Part shown: positions 26,299 to 34,642 of the stretch, in pieces
Layout of the letters: each line of letters opens with the position of its first letter
Position numbering within the stretch: the first letter of the stretch is position 1
Assembly: GCF_021398735.1 (NCBI RefSeq)
Contig: NZ_CP090349.1
Span: 186,001 to 250,000, forward strand
Source: Methylobacterium oryzae
Lineage (GTDB): Bacteria > Pseudomonadota > Alphaproteobacteria > Rhizobiales > Beijerinckiaceae
DNA length: 64,000 nucleotides
Direction of reading: 5' to 3'
Notes under the pieces: model-generated
Databases searched by the model: none
What the model saw: the letters and a program-made list of their open reading frames with translations, nothing else
Told to the model about the DNA's origin: nothing
Position numbers and translations under genes: made by a program

Positions 26299-26625
26299 AT
26301 GGCGAAGACGAGACGCGAGTTCACGCCCGAGTTCAAACGCGAAGCGGTCGCCCTGCTGGAGAGCAGCGGCCGGCCACAGATGCAGGTCGCGGCCGAGCTC
26401 GGGATCCAGCCCTCGATGCTGAGGCAGTGGCGCGCCACGCTGAACGGGGCCCTACCCCGGCCGCGGCCGGCCGGATCGACGGGGAGTGCGCCACCAAGCC
26501 CGGTCGCCTCGCCGTCCGATCAGGCCGCCGAGATCGCCCGCCTGCGGCGTGAGCTCGACCGTACGCGCATGGAGCGCGACGTGCTAAAAAAAGCCATCGG
26601 CATCTTCGCGGAGATGCCCAAGTGA
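26299..26625 (+). CDS. IS3-family OrfA, copy 1
   Basis: This 108-aa HTH protein (FTPEFKREAVALLESSGRPQ; AAELGIQPSMLRQW) has a C-terminal coiled coil (ARLRRELDRTRMERDVLKKA). At its 3' end a run of seven A (26586-26592) reads CTA AAA AAA G. A -1 slip there enters an open frame leading into orfB, so an OrfAB fusion by programmed frameshifting is likely. The product is identical to copy 2. Confidence 0.93.
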   Translation: MAKTRREFTPEFKREAVALLESSGRPQMQVAAELGIQPSMLRQWRATLNGALPRPRPAGSTGSAPPSPVASPSDQAAEIARLRRELDRTRMERDVLKKAIGIFAEMPK

Positions 26626-27482
26626 CTTTCGCCTTCATCGAGCAGCATGCGCGGACCTGGCCGGTGCGTCTCATGTGCCGCGTGCTCGGAGTCTCACCCA
26701 GCGGCTTCTACGGATGGCGGTCACGGCCTGAGAGCGCCAGCTCGGCCTCCAACCGCCAACTCCTGGACGACGTCCGGCGCATCCATGCCGCCCATCACCG
26801 GCGCTACGGCTCCCCGCGCGTGCATGCCGCCCTGCGGGCCGAGGGCCGGTCTGTCAGCCGCGGACGGGTGGAGCGCCTCATGCGCCGGCACGGCATCCGT
26901 GCTTTGGCGGGGCGTCGGTTCCGGCCCTGTACGACCGACAGCCGGCACGATCTTCCGATCGCCCCAAACCTCCTGAAGCAGGACTTCTCGGCCGCGCGGC
27001 CAAACACGGTCTGGCTGGCCGATATTACCTACCTGCCGACCGGCGAGGGCTGGCTGTATCTGGCCGCCGTCCTCGATCTGGCCACGCGCAAGATCGTCGG
27101 CTGGTCGATGCGCGATCACATGCGCGCTGAGCTGAGCGTAGCGGCATTGATGATGGCCGCCCAGCGGCAGCGGCCGGCCGCCGGGCTCATCTGCCACTCG
27201 GATCGCGGCAGCCAGTACGCGGCCGAGGCCTATCGGAAGCAGCTCGCCGCAATGGGGGCCAGGCCGTCCATGAGTCGGACCGCCTGTTGCTACGATAACG
27301 CCCCGATGGAGAGCTTCTTCCACACACTCAAGGTCGAGCTCGTCCATCAACGACGATGGGCGACCCGGGATGAAGCGCGGCGCGATCTGTTCGCCTACAT
27401 CGAGGGCTACTACAATCGGCAACGCATCCACTCGGCACTCGGCTATCTTACGCCCGAGCAAGCCGAGAGGACCACGAAATGA
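26622..27482 (+). CDS. IS3-family transposase OrfB, copy 1
   Basis: This 286-aa DDE transposase has its D in VWLADITYLP, D in CHSDRGSQY and E in NAPMESFFHTLK. HTH_21 precedes the core (RYGSPRVHAALRAEG). The GTG at 26622 overlaps the orfA stop by 4 nt (GTGA). No stop or frameshift is visible, so the enzyme is probably active. Confidence 0.94.
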   Translation: MTFAFIEQHARTWPVRLMCRVLGVSPSGFYGWRSRPESASSASNRQLLDDVRRIHAAHHRRYGSPRVHAALRAEGRSVSRGRVERLMRRHGIRALAGRRFRPCTTDSRHDLPIAPNLLKQDFSAARPNTVWLADITYLPTGEGWLYLAAVLDLATRKIVGWSMRDHMRAELSVAALMMAAQRQRPAAGLICHSDRGSQYAAEAYRKQLAAMGARPSMSRTACCYDNAPMESFFHTLKVELVHQRRWATRDEARRDLFAYIEGYYNRQRIHSALGYLTPEQAERTTK

Positions 27483-27515
27483 TCTCTCTGTGTCCGCGAC
27501 ACCGAGGGAGGATCA

Positions 27516-27955
27516 CTGTTCATCACGATAGATCTGCTTGGCACCATGACCGTCGTGACGCGTCATGTGACCGAGTCAGGCTATGCTACAGCCGGATTGT
27601 CCTTTTGTCTCGGCGACCTGCTCGGCTGATCCTGCGCGTGGAGAGGTGCCACCCGTCCCTGGCCGCCGCGGCACTAGAGTAAACGAACGGTTCACCAACT
27701 CGGCGCAATTGCTCGGATCGCCTCGCTCCTACCGCGATGTGACGACGTTCTACCGGCACACCCACCGGAGACACGCAGCCATGCTGATCCTCAATCCGCT
27801 CACCGGACAGATGGTTGAGGTGCGTGTTCCCCGGCCAGGGCCGAGGACCGCCTGATCTTCCTGGCAATGCGCGCCCACGCATAGCCATCCCTCCGGCCGC
27901 AAGCGTGCGACCGGGTACCAGCAGCCACAGCCCCGCGGCATAAGCCCCGCCCGCC
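27516..27955. other. Intergenic, with a possible 24-codon ORF
   Basis: This lies right of IS3 copy 1. There is no flavoprotein N-terminus and no convincing long gene. A 24-aa frame at 27781-27855 (MLILNPLTGQMVEVRVP...) reads like a genuine short protein but has no clear ribosome-binding site. I leave it as a weak candidate. Confidence 0.35.
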
Positions 27956-28201
27956 GTGAACCCCAGCGAACCGATGACCCTGGCCGACCTCGACAAGCCC
28001 GCCGAACTCACCGTGTGGCCAGGCCATACGCCGGCTCACGTCGCCGACGCTCGCAGCTTCTCGACCCTCCGCGCGGCGCTGGCTGCTGCGGCCGAGGCGA
28101 TCGACGCGGAGGACGCCAGGCCCTGGATCATCACGGAGGCCGGCGACATCCTGGCGCCCAACTGGATTAGGGCCAACACCGGCACATCCCGCCTGCAGTA
28201 A
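27956..28201 (+). CDS. Small hypothetical protein, 81 aa
   Basis: Unrecognised soluble protein with the sequence style of alphaproteobacterial mobile elements (FSTLRAALAAAAEAIDAEDA; PWIITEAGDILAPNWI). It uses a GTG start at 27956, with an alternative ATG at 27974. The 28202-28503 stretch after it shows only short, unlikely frames. Confidence 0.5.
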   Translation: MNPSEPMTLADLDKPAELTVWPGHTPAHVADARSFSTLRAALAAAAEAIDAEDARPWIITEAGDILAPNWIRANTGTSRLQ

Positions 28202-28503
28202 TAGGCCTTGAGCCGGCGCTCCGCGGTGTCCAGTTCCCCCGCATGCGCCGACCCTCACGCGACCGCCCGGCCGAGTCATCACGAACGGGATGCGAGGAAC
28301 TGGCCCGCACACCGCCTGTCGCCGCGTGTCCGCCCGCAACAGTGCCGTGTGGCGTCGCGAACGCCTCGGGCACATCAGCAGTGAGAAGCGTTGCTCTAGC
28401 AGCCCCGTTCTTCCCTGTCGCTGTGTCAGCCTGACTGGATGTCCCACGTCCTGGATAGCGGTCTCAATCGAAATCTCCTGAGCGGCGGCGACCCTTTGGG
28501 CGT

Positions 28504-28716
28504 TCAGATCCGAGTGCCGTCGTCCTTCGGTGGCTTGCCGCACCTGTACTGAGCTACCCGCCAGCGATCGTGCCCCGCCTGCCAAGCGGCCATGCTCGGC
28601 TGGGCGATCATTAGGCACTGCTGGGCAGTCGAGATTTCAGCGAAGTGTTGAACCCGCATTTCACAGTGGGCGGGGTTCATTGCGAGACAGGTTAGGAAGT
28701 ACAGCGGGTAGAGCAT
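28504..28716 (-). CDS. Small hypothetical cysteine-containing protein, 70 aa
   Basis: The N-terminus is hydrophobic (MLYPLYFLTCLAMNPAHC), possibly a signal or anchor. The C-terminal half (CLMIAQPSMAAWQAGHDRW, then VAQYRCGKPP) has two Cys and a WQAGHDRW block that looks like a small exported family common in rhizobial mobile DNA. The function is unknown. Confidence 0.55.
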   Translation of the reverse strand: MLYPLYFLTCLAMNPAHCEMRVQHFAEISTAQQCLMIAQPSMAAWQAGHDRWRVAQYRCGKPPKDDGTRI

Positions 28717-29069
28717 GATTGGCTCCAGCGGCGTGAGGCTTCCTCGACAGTTTCTTCCTTGGCCAAACCGGGAGTGGCAATTTGCGTGCCGACCAGCGTG
28801 TGAAGCTGCCGGAGAGTGAGGTCCCGATTTCTAAGAGTGTAGACCGGAGAACGATTTATTAGCCACTTGAGCAGGTCAGCGCCGACGCCGCCGTTCGCAT
28901 CCCCGCTGGGCTTGCTCAGAGGCTTCCGATACGGCTGTGCCCGCACCTCAGCGAAGAGCTCGCGGGCGAGCCGGTCGAGGGTCTTAAACGACAGCACCTG
29001 CTCGACGCCGGTCGGTTCGGCCCCGCCGCCTGATCCGATCACAGACGGCGGGGGAACCCCGGATCTCAC
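28692..29069 (-). CDS. Hypothetical protein, doubtful
   Basis: The middle part (SFKTLDRLARELFAEVRAQP; DLLKWLINRSPVYTLRNRDL) looks like coding sequence. The N-terminal 20 residues are low-complexity and the last residues overlap the next gene by 25 bp. The start is uncertain and this may be a gene remnant. Confidence 0.35.
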   Translation of the reverse strand: MRSGVPPPSVIGSGGGAEPTGVEQVLSFKTLDRLARELFAEVRAQPYRKPLSKPSGDANGGVGADLLKWLINRSPVYTLRNRDLTLRQLHTLVGTQIATPGLAKEETVEEASRRWSQSCSTRCTS

Positions 29070-29413
29070 CAGCGGCGAGCCTGACCGTTACGCGACGCGG
29101 CTCGACAGCATTATGCTGAAGGTGGGTTAGCGCGCCGTCAGTTGGGTCCGCGGGGCTTTGTGTCGGAATAGGCCGCGCAGAAGTCTGAAGGGTAGGCGCA
29201 CGAGCCTGTAGAGGGCATGGGCGGCCATCACGGTGAGGACAGCGAGAAGCGCCAGGATGGTGTTCAGCATGCGGTGCGCCCTCTGACGGAGAGATCAGCG
29301 GCCTGCCACCTCTCGGGCGCTCAGGAGGCGCGCCGAACACGGCGAGATCGTGAAGCACACCTGCAGTCCACAGGCCGGGCAGCCATTGAGGCTGTCCCGG
29401 CCGTCCGACACCG

Positions 29414-29644
29414 TTAGCGGGCGAGGGCGTCGGCGGGGCCACCGGCATGCTGACCCGAGTAGCGATAGGCCGGGGCAGGCCGGAAGTGGGTCACCGAGAG
29501 CTCTGGGAGGACCACAGAGGCGTTGCCGACGTAGCCCGAGTAGGCCGAAGCCGGATAGGGGCTGTGCTTGCTGTCGATGCCCTGGGCCAGGGCAGGCGTA
29601 GCAACGGCAACCAGGGCGGCAGCGGCGAGCAGATGCAGCTTCAT
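29414..29644 (-). CDS. Small exported protein, 76 aa
   Basis: It has a signal peptide (MKLHLLAAAALVAVATPALA, then QGIDSKHSPYP) and a mature part of about 56 residues rich in Ser, Tyr and Ala (YPASAYSGYVGNASVVLPEL). It probably resides in the periplasm. No family is recognised. The ATG at 29644 opens the signal peptide. Confidence 0.65.
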   Translation of the reverse strand: MKLHLLAAAALVAVATPALAQGIDSKHSPYPASAYSGYVGNASVVLPELSVTHFRPAPAYRYSGQHAGGPADALAR

Positions 29645-29907
29645 GACAATCTCCATGCGGGTTCGTTTGACTTCACGGGGAAGCCATCCGGTCAGTCGGG
29701 TCGCGTGAGGAAGATCGTCGGTTCGGCGGTCTTGATCGCGGCGGCTGTGCTTGGCCGGCTGTGACCTCTCAACGGCATACGCTACCGATCGTTCGCCAGG
29801 TTTTGTGCGGCGCCACACATCTTGGCCATCGGCAAGCGACTGCCGCTGTTGGACATTCTGGGATGCGAAGGTGAGGTTGTGGCCTCACTCCGCCGTCAAG
29901 CGCGGCC

Positions 29908-30012
29908 TTAACCGGCTATTTCATCGGTGGCTTGAATTTCCTGCGCCCATTCCTCGTAGAGCTCAAGGCAGATAATGAAAATGCCGCACGAGATAGCAAC
30001 GATTACTGCCAT
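29908..30012 (-). CDS. Possible 34-aa membrane peptide
   Basis: One hydrophobic segment (AVIVAISCGIFIICLEL) followed by an acidic tail (YEEWAQEIQATDEIAG) gives a typical single-pass microprotein. It has an ATG start but no strong Shine-Dalgarno. It is immediately preceded by a 6-codon frame (MLDTIF) ending at the TAG that abuts its ATG. The locus is AT-rich relative to its surroundings. Confidence 0.3.
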   Translation of the reverse strand: MAVIVAISCGIFIICLELYEEWAQEIQATDEIAG

Positions 30013-30254
30013 CTAGAAAATGGTGTCCAGCATGATTGCCTGCCGAGGTTTTAGCTCCTAACAATTTCTTAATGAAAATGATTAACAATCGCTTAAGATG
30101 CTCGAGCCACGTAGCTGAACTTACGCTTGGATAGGTTCTCTCGGATTACGGATACGGGTGTTGGCTTCTGCTCTCGAGCCCAAGCCATTCTGTCGCACAG
30201 CACAGAATTCATTCTCGGCTTGTTGAACCCAAAACGAACCGGGAGCCTCCTGCC

Positions 30255-30353
30255 TTGCCCCTATCTCTGATCATCATGCTCGTGGCAGCGGCTGGCGCCA
30301 TCGCCCTCACGATCGCGGCCCTACCTGCCCTCGATCGGTTCATCAAATGGTGA
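30255..30353 (+). CDS. Tandem membrane microprotein 1 (32 aa)
   Basis: TTG start with GGGAG 9 nt upstream. The product is almost entirely one hydrophobic helix (IIMLVAAAGAIALTIAALPA) ending in LDRFIKW. The same ending pattern, L-D-x-F-x-x-W, closes the next microprotein 65 bp downstream. No family is recognised. Confidence 0.45.
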   Translation: MPLSLIIMLVAAAGAIALTIAALPALDRFIKW

Positions 30354-30418
30354 GCGGTTCTGAGAAACTTCGCCGCCTTCAGATAGTTGATTGCCCACGA
30401 TCGTTTTGGAGGTGACAC

Positions 30419-30511
30419 GTGGGGTTCGTGGTGATGATCGCGGGGGCGGTCGGGGCATGCGCGACGCTCGCCTTCATGATGCCGAAGCTGGACTCATTCT
30501 TCTCCTGGTGA
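30419..30511 (+). CDS. Tandem membrane microprotein 2 (30 aa)
   Basis: GTG start with a strong GGAGG 6 nt upstream. The product is a single hydrophobic helix (GFVVMIAGAVGACATLAFMM) followed by PKLDSFFSW. Size, topology and the L-D-x-F-x-x-W end match microprotein 1, so the two look like a diverged duplication. The surrounding 29.9-31.0 kb is otherwise free of larger genes. Confidence 0.5.
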   Translation: MGFVVMIAGAVGACATLAFMMPKLDSFFSW

Positions 30512-30851
30512 CGATCTGACAGAGCCCACTACGGCGCACAGGTTTGGATGTGATCCCTAAGGATTAGCGACGCAGCGCCGACATAGCGGCCTCGTGATCC
30601 AGACGCACATTGGCTCGAACATGGCTAGTATCTGTAATCTCACGTGATCAGGATGGTCAGGCGCCGCGATTGCAGTTCAATCAGCACCATACCGGGCAGC
30701 GCAATCGATATTGTCTGCGCCATTGTGATTTTTAAATTGATAACGCGGCATTCAACCTCTGGGATAACACTCAATGTTGGTGTCGAATGAACTAAGCTGC
30801 GACTTAATTATTGTCTTATAACACGATTGGCGTCGCGTTTATCGGGATTTA
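30512..30851. other. AT-rich intergenic region
   Basis: Noticeably AT-rich against the GC-rich background, with no frame I can support. It may hold promoters for neighbouring small genes or be of foreign origin. Confidence 0.4.
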
Positions 30852-31040
30852 TTGAACCCAATATCAATTAGATTAAATATCAAAGATCTAATACGGCTCA
30901 GATGCGCGGAAACGGACCATCTATGGGTCCTATCTCTACGAGACCGCCGATTGCCTGCTGAAACCACGATGTGGGACCACATCGACCCGGACGGGCGCCA
31001 AAGCGTCAGGATCTTCGGGGCGGCGCTTCGGCATTTCTAA
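30852..31040 (+). CDS. Small hypothetical protein, doubtful
   Basis: A TTG-started 62-codon frame whose second half (LWVLSLRDRRLPAETTMWDH) looks protein-like, while its first half is AT-rich (NPISIRLNIKDLIRL). It overlaps the end of the IHF-like gene on the other strand by 4 bp. No family is recognised. Confidence 0.35.
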   Translation: MNPISIRLNIKDLIRLRCAETDHLWVLSLRDRRLPAETTMWDHIDPDGRQSVRIFGAALRHF

Positions 31041-31369
31041 GACGCCCGCAGCAAGCGCTTCACCTCCGCTTCAAGCTCAGGGTCGGCCCGCTTTAGGTTC
31101 AGCCGCGCCCGCATCGTTTTGCCCGGCCGGAACTGAACGTGCGCTCTAGCCGGAGTGGCCACCTGCTCGCCGGTTCGTGGGTTCCGGCTGGTACGGGCTT
31201 CGCGATCCCGGACGCTGAACGTGCCGAAGTCGCGCAGCTCGACCCGGTCGCCCGCCGCCAGCGCATCGCCGATCCGGTCGAGAGCGGCGCGCACAATGGC
31301 TTCGCCCTCCTCTCCCGTGAGGTGCGGGTTCTGCTGGACGATACGGGCGATGAGTTCGGACCGGATCAT
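31037..31369 (-). CDS. IHF-beta/HU-family DNA-bending protein
   Basis: This 110-aa protein begins MIRSELIARIVQQNPHLTGEE and carries the IHF arm region with RNPRTGEQV and the Pro-containing FRPGKTMRARLN. It resembles IHF beta (GDRVELRDFGTFSVRDREAR). It bends DNA for recombination, replication or transcription. The ATG at 31369 is chosen from the family start. A second, clearly diverged paralog sits at 34643-34942; the true chromosomal ihfB is presumably elsewhere. Confidence 0.9.
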   Translation of the reverse strand: MIRSELIARIVQQNPHLTGEEGEAIVRAALDRIGDALAAGDRVELRDFGTFSVRDREARTSRNPRTGEQVATPARAHVQFRPGKTMRARLNLKRADPELEAEVKRLLRAS

Positions 31370-31867
31370 GGCCGGACCACACGCCAGGACCGTGCCTGCC
31401 GGCAACCCGCCCGCATGAATGCTCCACGGACTGATGGTCGCGTTCGTCATATCGGCCGCGCGCAGACCGTCACCGCATGGCTTGGCCCGTCGTACCGCCC
31501 GCGAGAATTCTCACAGGATCGCTTCGGCCGAAGTCGACCGCTGCCCCTCGGCAGCCCTTCTTCGGTTCCGCATCCACAACCTGCCTCTGTGGATCTCCCC
31601 TATCCGTGGGGTGCACCGTTTTGCACCCTATGCTGCCCAAGAGCGCCGGGGCCGAAGACCGACCTCTCCGCCGGGGCTAAGCCAGCAATCCCCGACGGAT
31701 GATACGGGGCACCTTCCGGGCGGACTTTCAGCCCTGATGGCACCACTCCTGAATGGCCGGCTCACGACTCGCTGAGGCGAGCACGACCGTGACCGCCCAT
31801 GTCGGCCGGGCGACACCGTTAAGTCAACGTTAAGTGGTATGGCAGGCAGCAGACGCTACCGCTGCGC
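31370..31867. other. Intergenic region
   Basis: No convincing gene. A 7-bp inverted repeat GGGTGCA/TGCACCC (31609-31628) with a 6-base centre could be a binding site, but it is not close to any confident start. Confidence 0.4.
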
Positions 31868-32167
31868 CTACTCCGCGGCTGCTGCTCCGGATTGCCTACG
31901 GAGCTTCACCTGAACCCGCCGGGCCATCGCCTTGACCTGCTCGACCGACGCGTTTCGGTTGTAGCCACGTCCCTCGAGGCCACTGAAGAGCGCTCGGCTC
32001 AGCTCCATCACCTTGCCGTGGTCGACGGCCACGATGTCGAGGTAGACCCGCATCAGCTCGGCCGCGATGTCGTCGCGCTCGGGCGTCTTGGCCTCCTTTA
32101 GCCGCTCCCGGTAGCCCTGCTGGTACTCCCGCTGCTTCCGCTTCCGCCGCCGGTACTTCGTACGCAT
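31868..32167 (-). CDS. Hypothetical basic protein, 99 aa
   Basis: A very basic N-terminus (MRTKYRRRKRKQREYQQGYR) precedes a helical domain (LMRVYLDIVAVDHGKVMEL). Nucleic-acid binding is plausible from charge alone. It lies just outside the left end of the IS66 remnant. No family is recognised. Confidence 0.5.
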   Translation of the reverse strand: MRTKYRRRKRKQREYQQGYRERLKEAKTPERDDIAAELMRVYLDIVAVDHGKVMELSRALFSGLEGRGYNRNASVEQVKAMARRVQVKLRRQSGAAAAE

Positions 32168-32237
32168 CCGGCGAAGGCCGCCTTGTGAGCTGGCCCGTTG
32201 AGGCTGAGGTCATAGGAGTAATCCTAGGACCTTGAGC

Positions 32238-32627
32238 ATGACCCAGGCGGGTATCGAACTGGTGAGAGCCGAGCGGCGTCGACGCTGGACGCGGGCGGAG
32301 AAGGAGCGGTTGGTCGCCGCTTCCTTTGAACCGGGTGTGTCGACCTCGGATGTCGCCCGCCGGGCCGGTCTCCACGTCAGTCAGCTGTTCCGCTGGCGCA
32401 AGTTGCTGTGCGAGCGTGTCGGTGCTCCCACGCCAGCGCTGGTCCCCGTCGTGATCACTCCCACGTCCGCCGCGATGACGGTCGAGCCTGGTCGAGCGCA
32501 CAACCGCGGCCGTCGCCCCGGCGGAGTGATCGAGATCGATCTCGGCAGAGGCCGGCGCGTTCGGGTCGGCTCCGACGTCGATGCCGCGGCGCTTCGGCGG
32601 GTGCTCGACGCCCTGGAGGGCCGATGA
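32238..32627 (+). CDS. IS66 TnpA (HTH accessory protein)
   Basis: A 129-aa HTH protein: RAEKERLVAASFEPGVSTSD, then VARRAGLHVSQLFRWRK. In IS66 it is an accessory protein needed for transposition together with TnpB. The ATG at 32238 (MTQAGIELVR) is chosen over a TTG two codons earlier. Its stop overlaps tnpB by 4 nt. Confidence 0.88.
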   Translation: MTQAGIELVRAERRRRWTRAEKERLVAASFEPGVSTSDVARRAGLHVSQLFRWRKLLCERVGAPTPALVPVVITPTSAAMTVEPGRAHNRGRRPGGVIEIDLGRGRRVRVGSDVDAAALRRVLDALEGR

Positions 32628-32971
32628 TCCCGCTGCCGGCCAACGTGCGGGTGTGGCTGGCCACCGGCCACACCGACATGCGCAAGGGCTTTTCCAGTCT
32701 CGGCCTGATCGTCCAGGAGACGCTCAAGCGCGATCCCCATGGCGGGCATCTATTCGTGTTCCGCGGACGGCGCGGCGACCTGATCAAGGTGATCTGGCAC
32801 GATGGCCAGGGCGCGTGCCTCTACACGAAACGGCTCGACCGCGGCCGTTTCCTGTGGCCCTCGGTGGCGGATGGAGCCGTGACGATCTCCACGTCGCAAC
32901 TCGGCTACCTGCTCTCGGGGATCGACTGGCGGATGCCGCAGGAGAGCTGGCGTCCGAGCGCTCTCGGCTGA
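32624..32971 (+). CDS. IS66 TnpB (Orf2)
   Basis: This 115-aa protein is the well-conserved IS66 Orf2: VWLATGHTDMRKGFSSLGLI, HLFVFRGRRGDLIKVIWHD, RLDRGRFLWP. It has a normal length and is intact. It starts within the ATGA overlap with tnpA (32624-32627). Confidence 0.93.
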   Translation: MIPLPANVRVWLATGHTDMRKGFSSLGLIVQETLKRDPHGGHLFVFRGRRGDLIKVIWHDGQGACLYTKRLDRGRFLWPSVADGAVTISTSQLGYLLSGIDWRMPQESWRPSALG

Positions 32972-33016
32972 GGATAACGCGTTACAGCGCTTGAAGAATA
33001 TGCTCTTCTCTCAAGC

Positions 33017-33472
33017 GTGCCGAACGCGCCCCAGCCCCTACCGCTTCCCACCGATCTTGCCGCCGCCCATGCCATGATCCTGGCCGAGCGGGCGGCCAGG
33101 CTCGCCTCGGAGATCGCGGTCGAACGGCTGAAGCTGGAGGTCGCCCGGCTGCGGCGAGAACGGTTCGGGACCTCCTCGGAGCGCAGCGCCCGGATCGACC
33201 AGATCGAACTCGTCCTGGAGGATCTGGAGGAGACGCTGGCTGAGACCCAAGCGCGGGCGGCGGCCGAGCCCGAAGCGCTCTCCGGTGCGGCTTCCTCGCG
33301 GCGCAAGCCCGCCCGCCGGCCTCTGCCCGAGCACCTGCCACGCGAGCGCGTCGTCCATCCCGGCCCGACGACCTGCGCCTGTTGCGGCGGAGCGCGCCTT
33401 CGTCACCTCGGCGAGGACGTCACCGAGACCCTGGAGCGGATTCCCCATGCGATAACCACGCCCCCCCGATGA
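33017..33472 (+). pseudogene. IS66 transposase TnpC, truncated
   Basis: The first 150 residues include the coiled-coil and the zinc-binding segment (LERERFGTSSER-like, here LRRERFGTSSERSARID, and TCACCGGARLRHLGEDVTE). The frame then diverges after LERIPHAI to a TGA. The DDE catalytic core, which follows in intact TnpC, is lost. Confidence 0.88.
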
Positions 33473-33508
33473 TGGTTCTCGGCTGCCGAAGGGGCGATGC
33501 GCGCACGA

Positions 33509-33541
33509 AAAAGCCCGCGCCGGCGAACCGAGCGGGCTTTT
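33509..33541. terminator. Strong intrinsic terminator, both strands
   Basis: AAAAGCCCGC (33509-33518) pairs with GCGGGCTTTT (33532-33541), giving a GC stem with T-runs on both strands. It lies after the truncated tnpC and before the end of the convergent MucR-like gene (109 bp away). Confidence 0.85.
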
Positions 33542-33650
33542 CGCCAGAGGTCGTAGTGTCAACGCGGAGCCTCCAGCTTGGCGCCGGCTGTTGAGACGGG
33601 TGCCCAGGCAGAGGGATAGCACGCGGGCTATGAACGAATGCCAGCCACTC

Positions 33651-34214
33651 TCACTCCGCCGCTGCAGCCTTCGACTTGCGGGCGCGGGTGGGCTTCTTCG
33701 CTGACGCCCCGGCAGTCTCGGTCGCCTTTTTCCGGCCAGTGGCCTTGGGCACCTCCGCAACCGTCTCGTCGGCGGCGGCCTTCGGGGCTGCGTTCCGGCG
33801 CAGGTTGCCGAGGCCAGTGTTCTTCGCCAAGGCCGAGCGCATCTCGGAGTAGCTCGGGGCGGTCATCGGGTAGTCGACCGGCAGGCCCCACTTCGCCCGG
33901 TACTCGTCTGGGGTTAGGCCCACTCCTTTGAGGTGCCGCTTCAGGGTCTTGTACGGCCGGCCGTCTTCGAAGCTTATCAGCGCGTCGTGCGTGATCGACC
34001 TCCGGATCTGGGCCGGGGTGGCACGGTCGACCTTCGCCTCAACCGGAGCAGCAGGGCTGCTCAACCCGTTCAGCGCGCCGTGGATCGCGGACAGAAGCGC
34101 CGGCATCTCGGAGACAGGCACGGAATTATTCGAGACGTAAGCGGCCACGATGTCGGCCGTTAGCTCGATAAGGTTGCTTTGATCCGGAGCCGAGGTCGAT
34201 GTAGCGTCGTCCAA
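33651..34214 (-). CDS. MucR/Ros-family regulator lacking the zinc-finger cysteines
   Basis: This 187-aa protein has the Ros/MucR core: DALISFEDGRPYKTLKRHLK, then LTPDEYRAKWGLPVDYPMTA and SEMRSALAKNTGLG. Classical members read ICLEDG followed by a second His pair; here the Cys positions are Ile/Ser and the second ligands are absent. This resembles the zinc-independent MucR proteins of some rhizobia. The C-terminal 45 residues are Ala/Lys-rich (KKPTRARKSKAAAAE). The start is a TTG at 34214, five bases after AGGAGG; the ATG at 34259 lacks such a signal. Confidence 0.85.
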   Translation of the reverse strand: MDDATSTSAPDQSNLIELTADIVAAYVSNNSVPVSEMPALLSAIHGALNGLSSPAAPVEAKVDRATPAQIRRSITHDALISFEDGRPYKTLKRHLKGVGLTPDEYRAKWGLPVDYPMTAPSYSEMRSALAKNTGLGNLRRNAAPKAAADETVAEVPKATGRKKATETAGASAKKPTRARKSKAAAAE

Positions 34215-34642
34215 TGATGCCTCCTGCGTATGTGGCTGAGACCCACGCAGCAACATCAATGCCTAGTCAAGACGTATCTATGTGAAATTCACCGACAACA
34301 CTGGATATCTGGTAGCTTGGTAGCTAGTTGCTGCGCTGGTTTTCCCGCGCAGTCGAAGTGGGCGCGAGCAGCCAGCCAGGAGCTCGGAGATGACTAGGCT
34401 AAGAATGCGGGATCGCCGGACGCACAGCTGTCGCCGCTCTCGTTCGTGCCATCGCTGGCGGGAGCCGAAGACTGAGCAGACGCTATCGCTGGTCTGAACC
34501 GTCCGCGCGACCCCGCCCCTATCCGCTGTCAGGGCGGAGAAGCCACCGACCCCACCAGCGCGAGCCGATACGCAACTTGGCTCGGCCGGGACACTGCCGC
34601 GACGTGGTTGCGGTCCGGTGAACGAAGCGGCAACCTGCTGCC
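34215..34642. other. Divergent promoter region
   Basis: 428 bp between the MucR-like gene and the second IHF-like gene, with no gene I can support. Both promoters must lie here. Confidence 0.45.

Larger units (their letters stand above)
26237..27515 (+). mobile_element. IS3-family element, copy 1
   Basis: This 1279-bp element ends in TGATCCTCCCTCGG at 26237 and its inverted copy ending 27515. The inverted ends run on to about 30 bp (shared TCGCGGACAC). It carries orfA and orfB whose products are identical to those of copy 2 at 41471-42749. Flanks are GGGA and CTGT, so no target duplication survives here, indicating rearrangement after insertion. Confidence 0.93.
32185..33472 (+). mobile_element. 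IS66-family element, 3'-truncated
   Basis: The ordered genes tnpA, tnpB and the start of tnpC identify IS66. A possible left end starts GTGAGCTGGCCCG near 32185. The third gene stops after 151 of the usual roughly 500 codons, and the right end is absent; an intrinsic terminator of unrelated sequence follows. The element is therefore a non-autonomous remnant. Confidence 0.85.

Noticed and set aside
31609..31628. Inverted repeat GGGTGCA/TGCACCC as an operator
   Set aside because: It is about 240 bp from the nearest confident start codon, so no regulatory target can be assigned.
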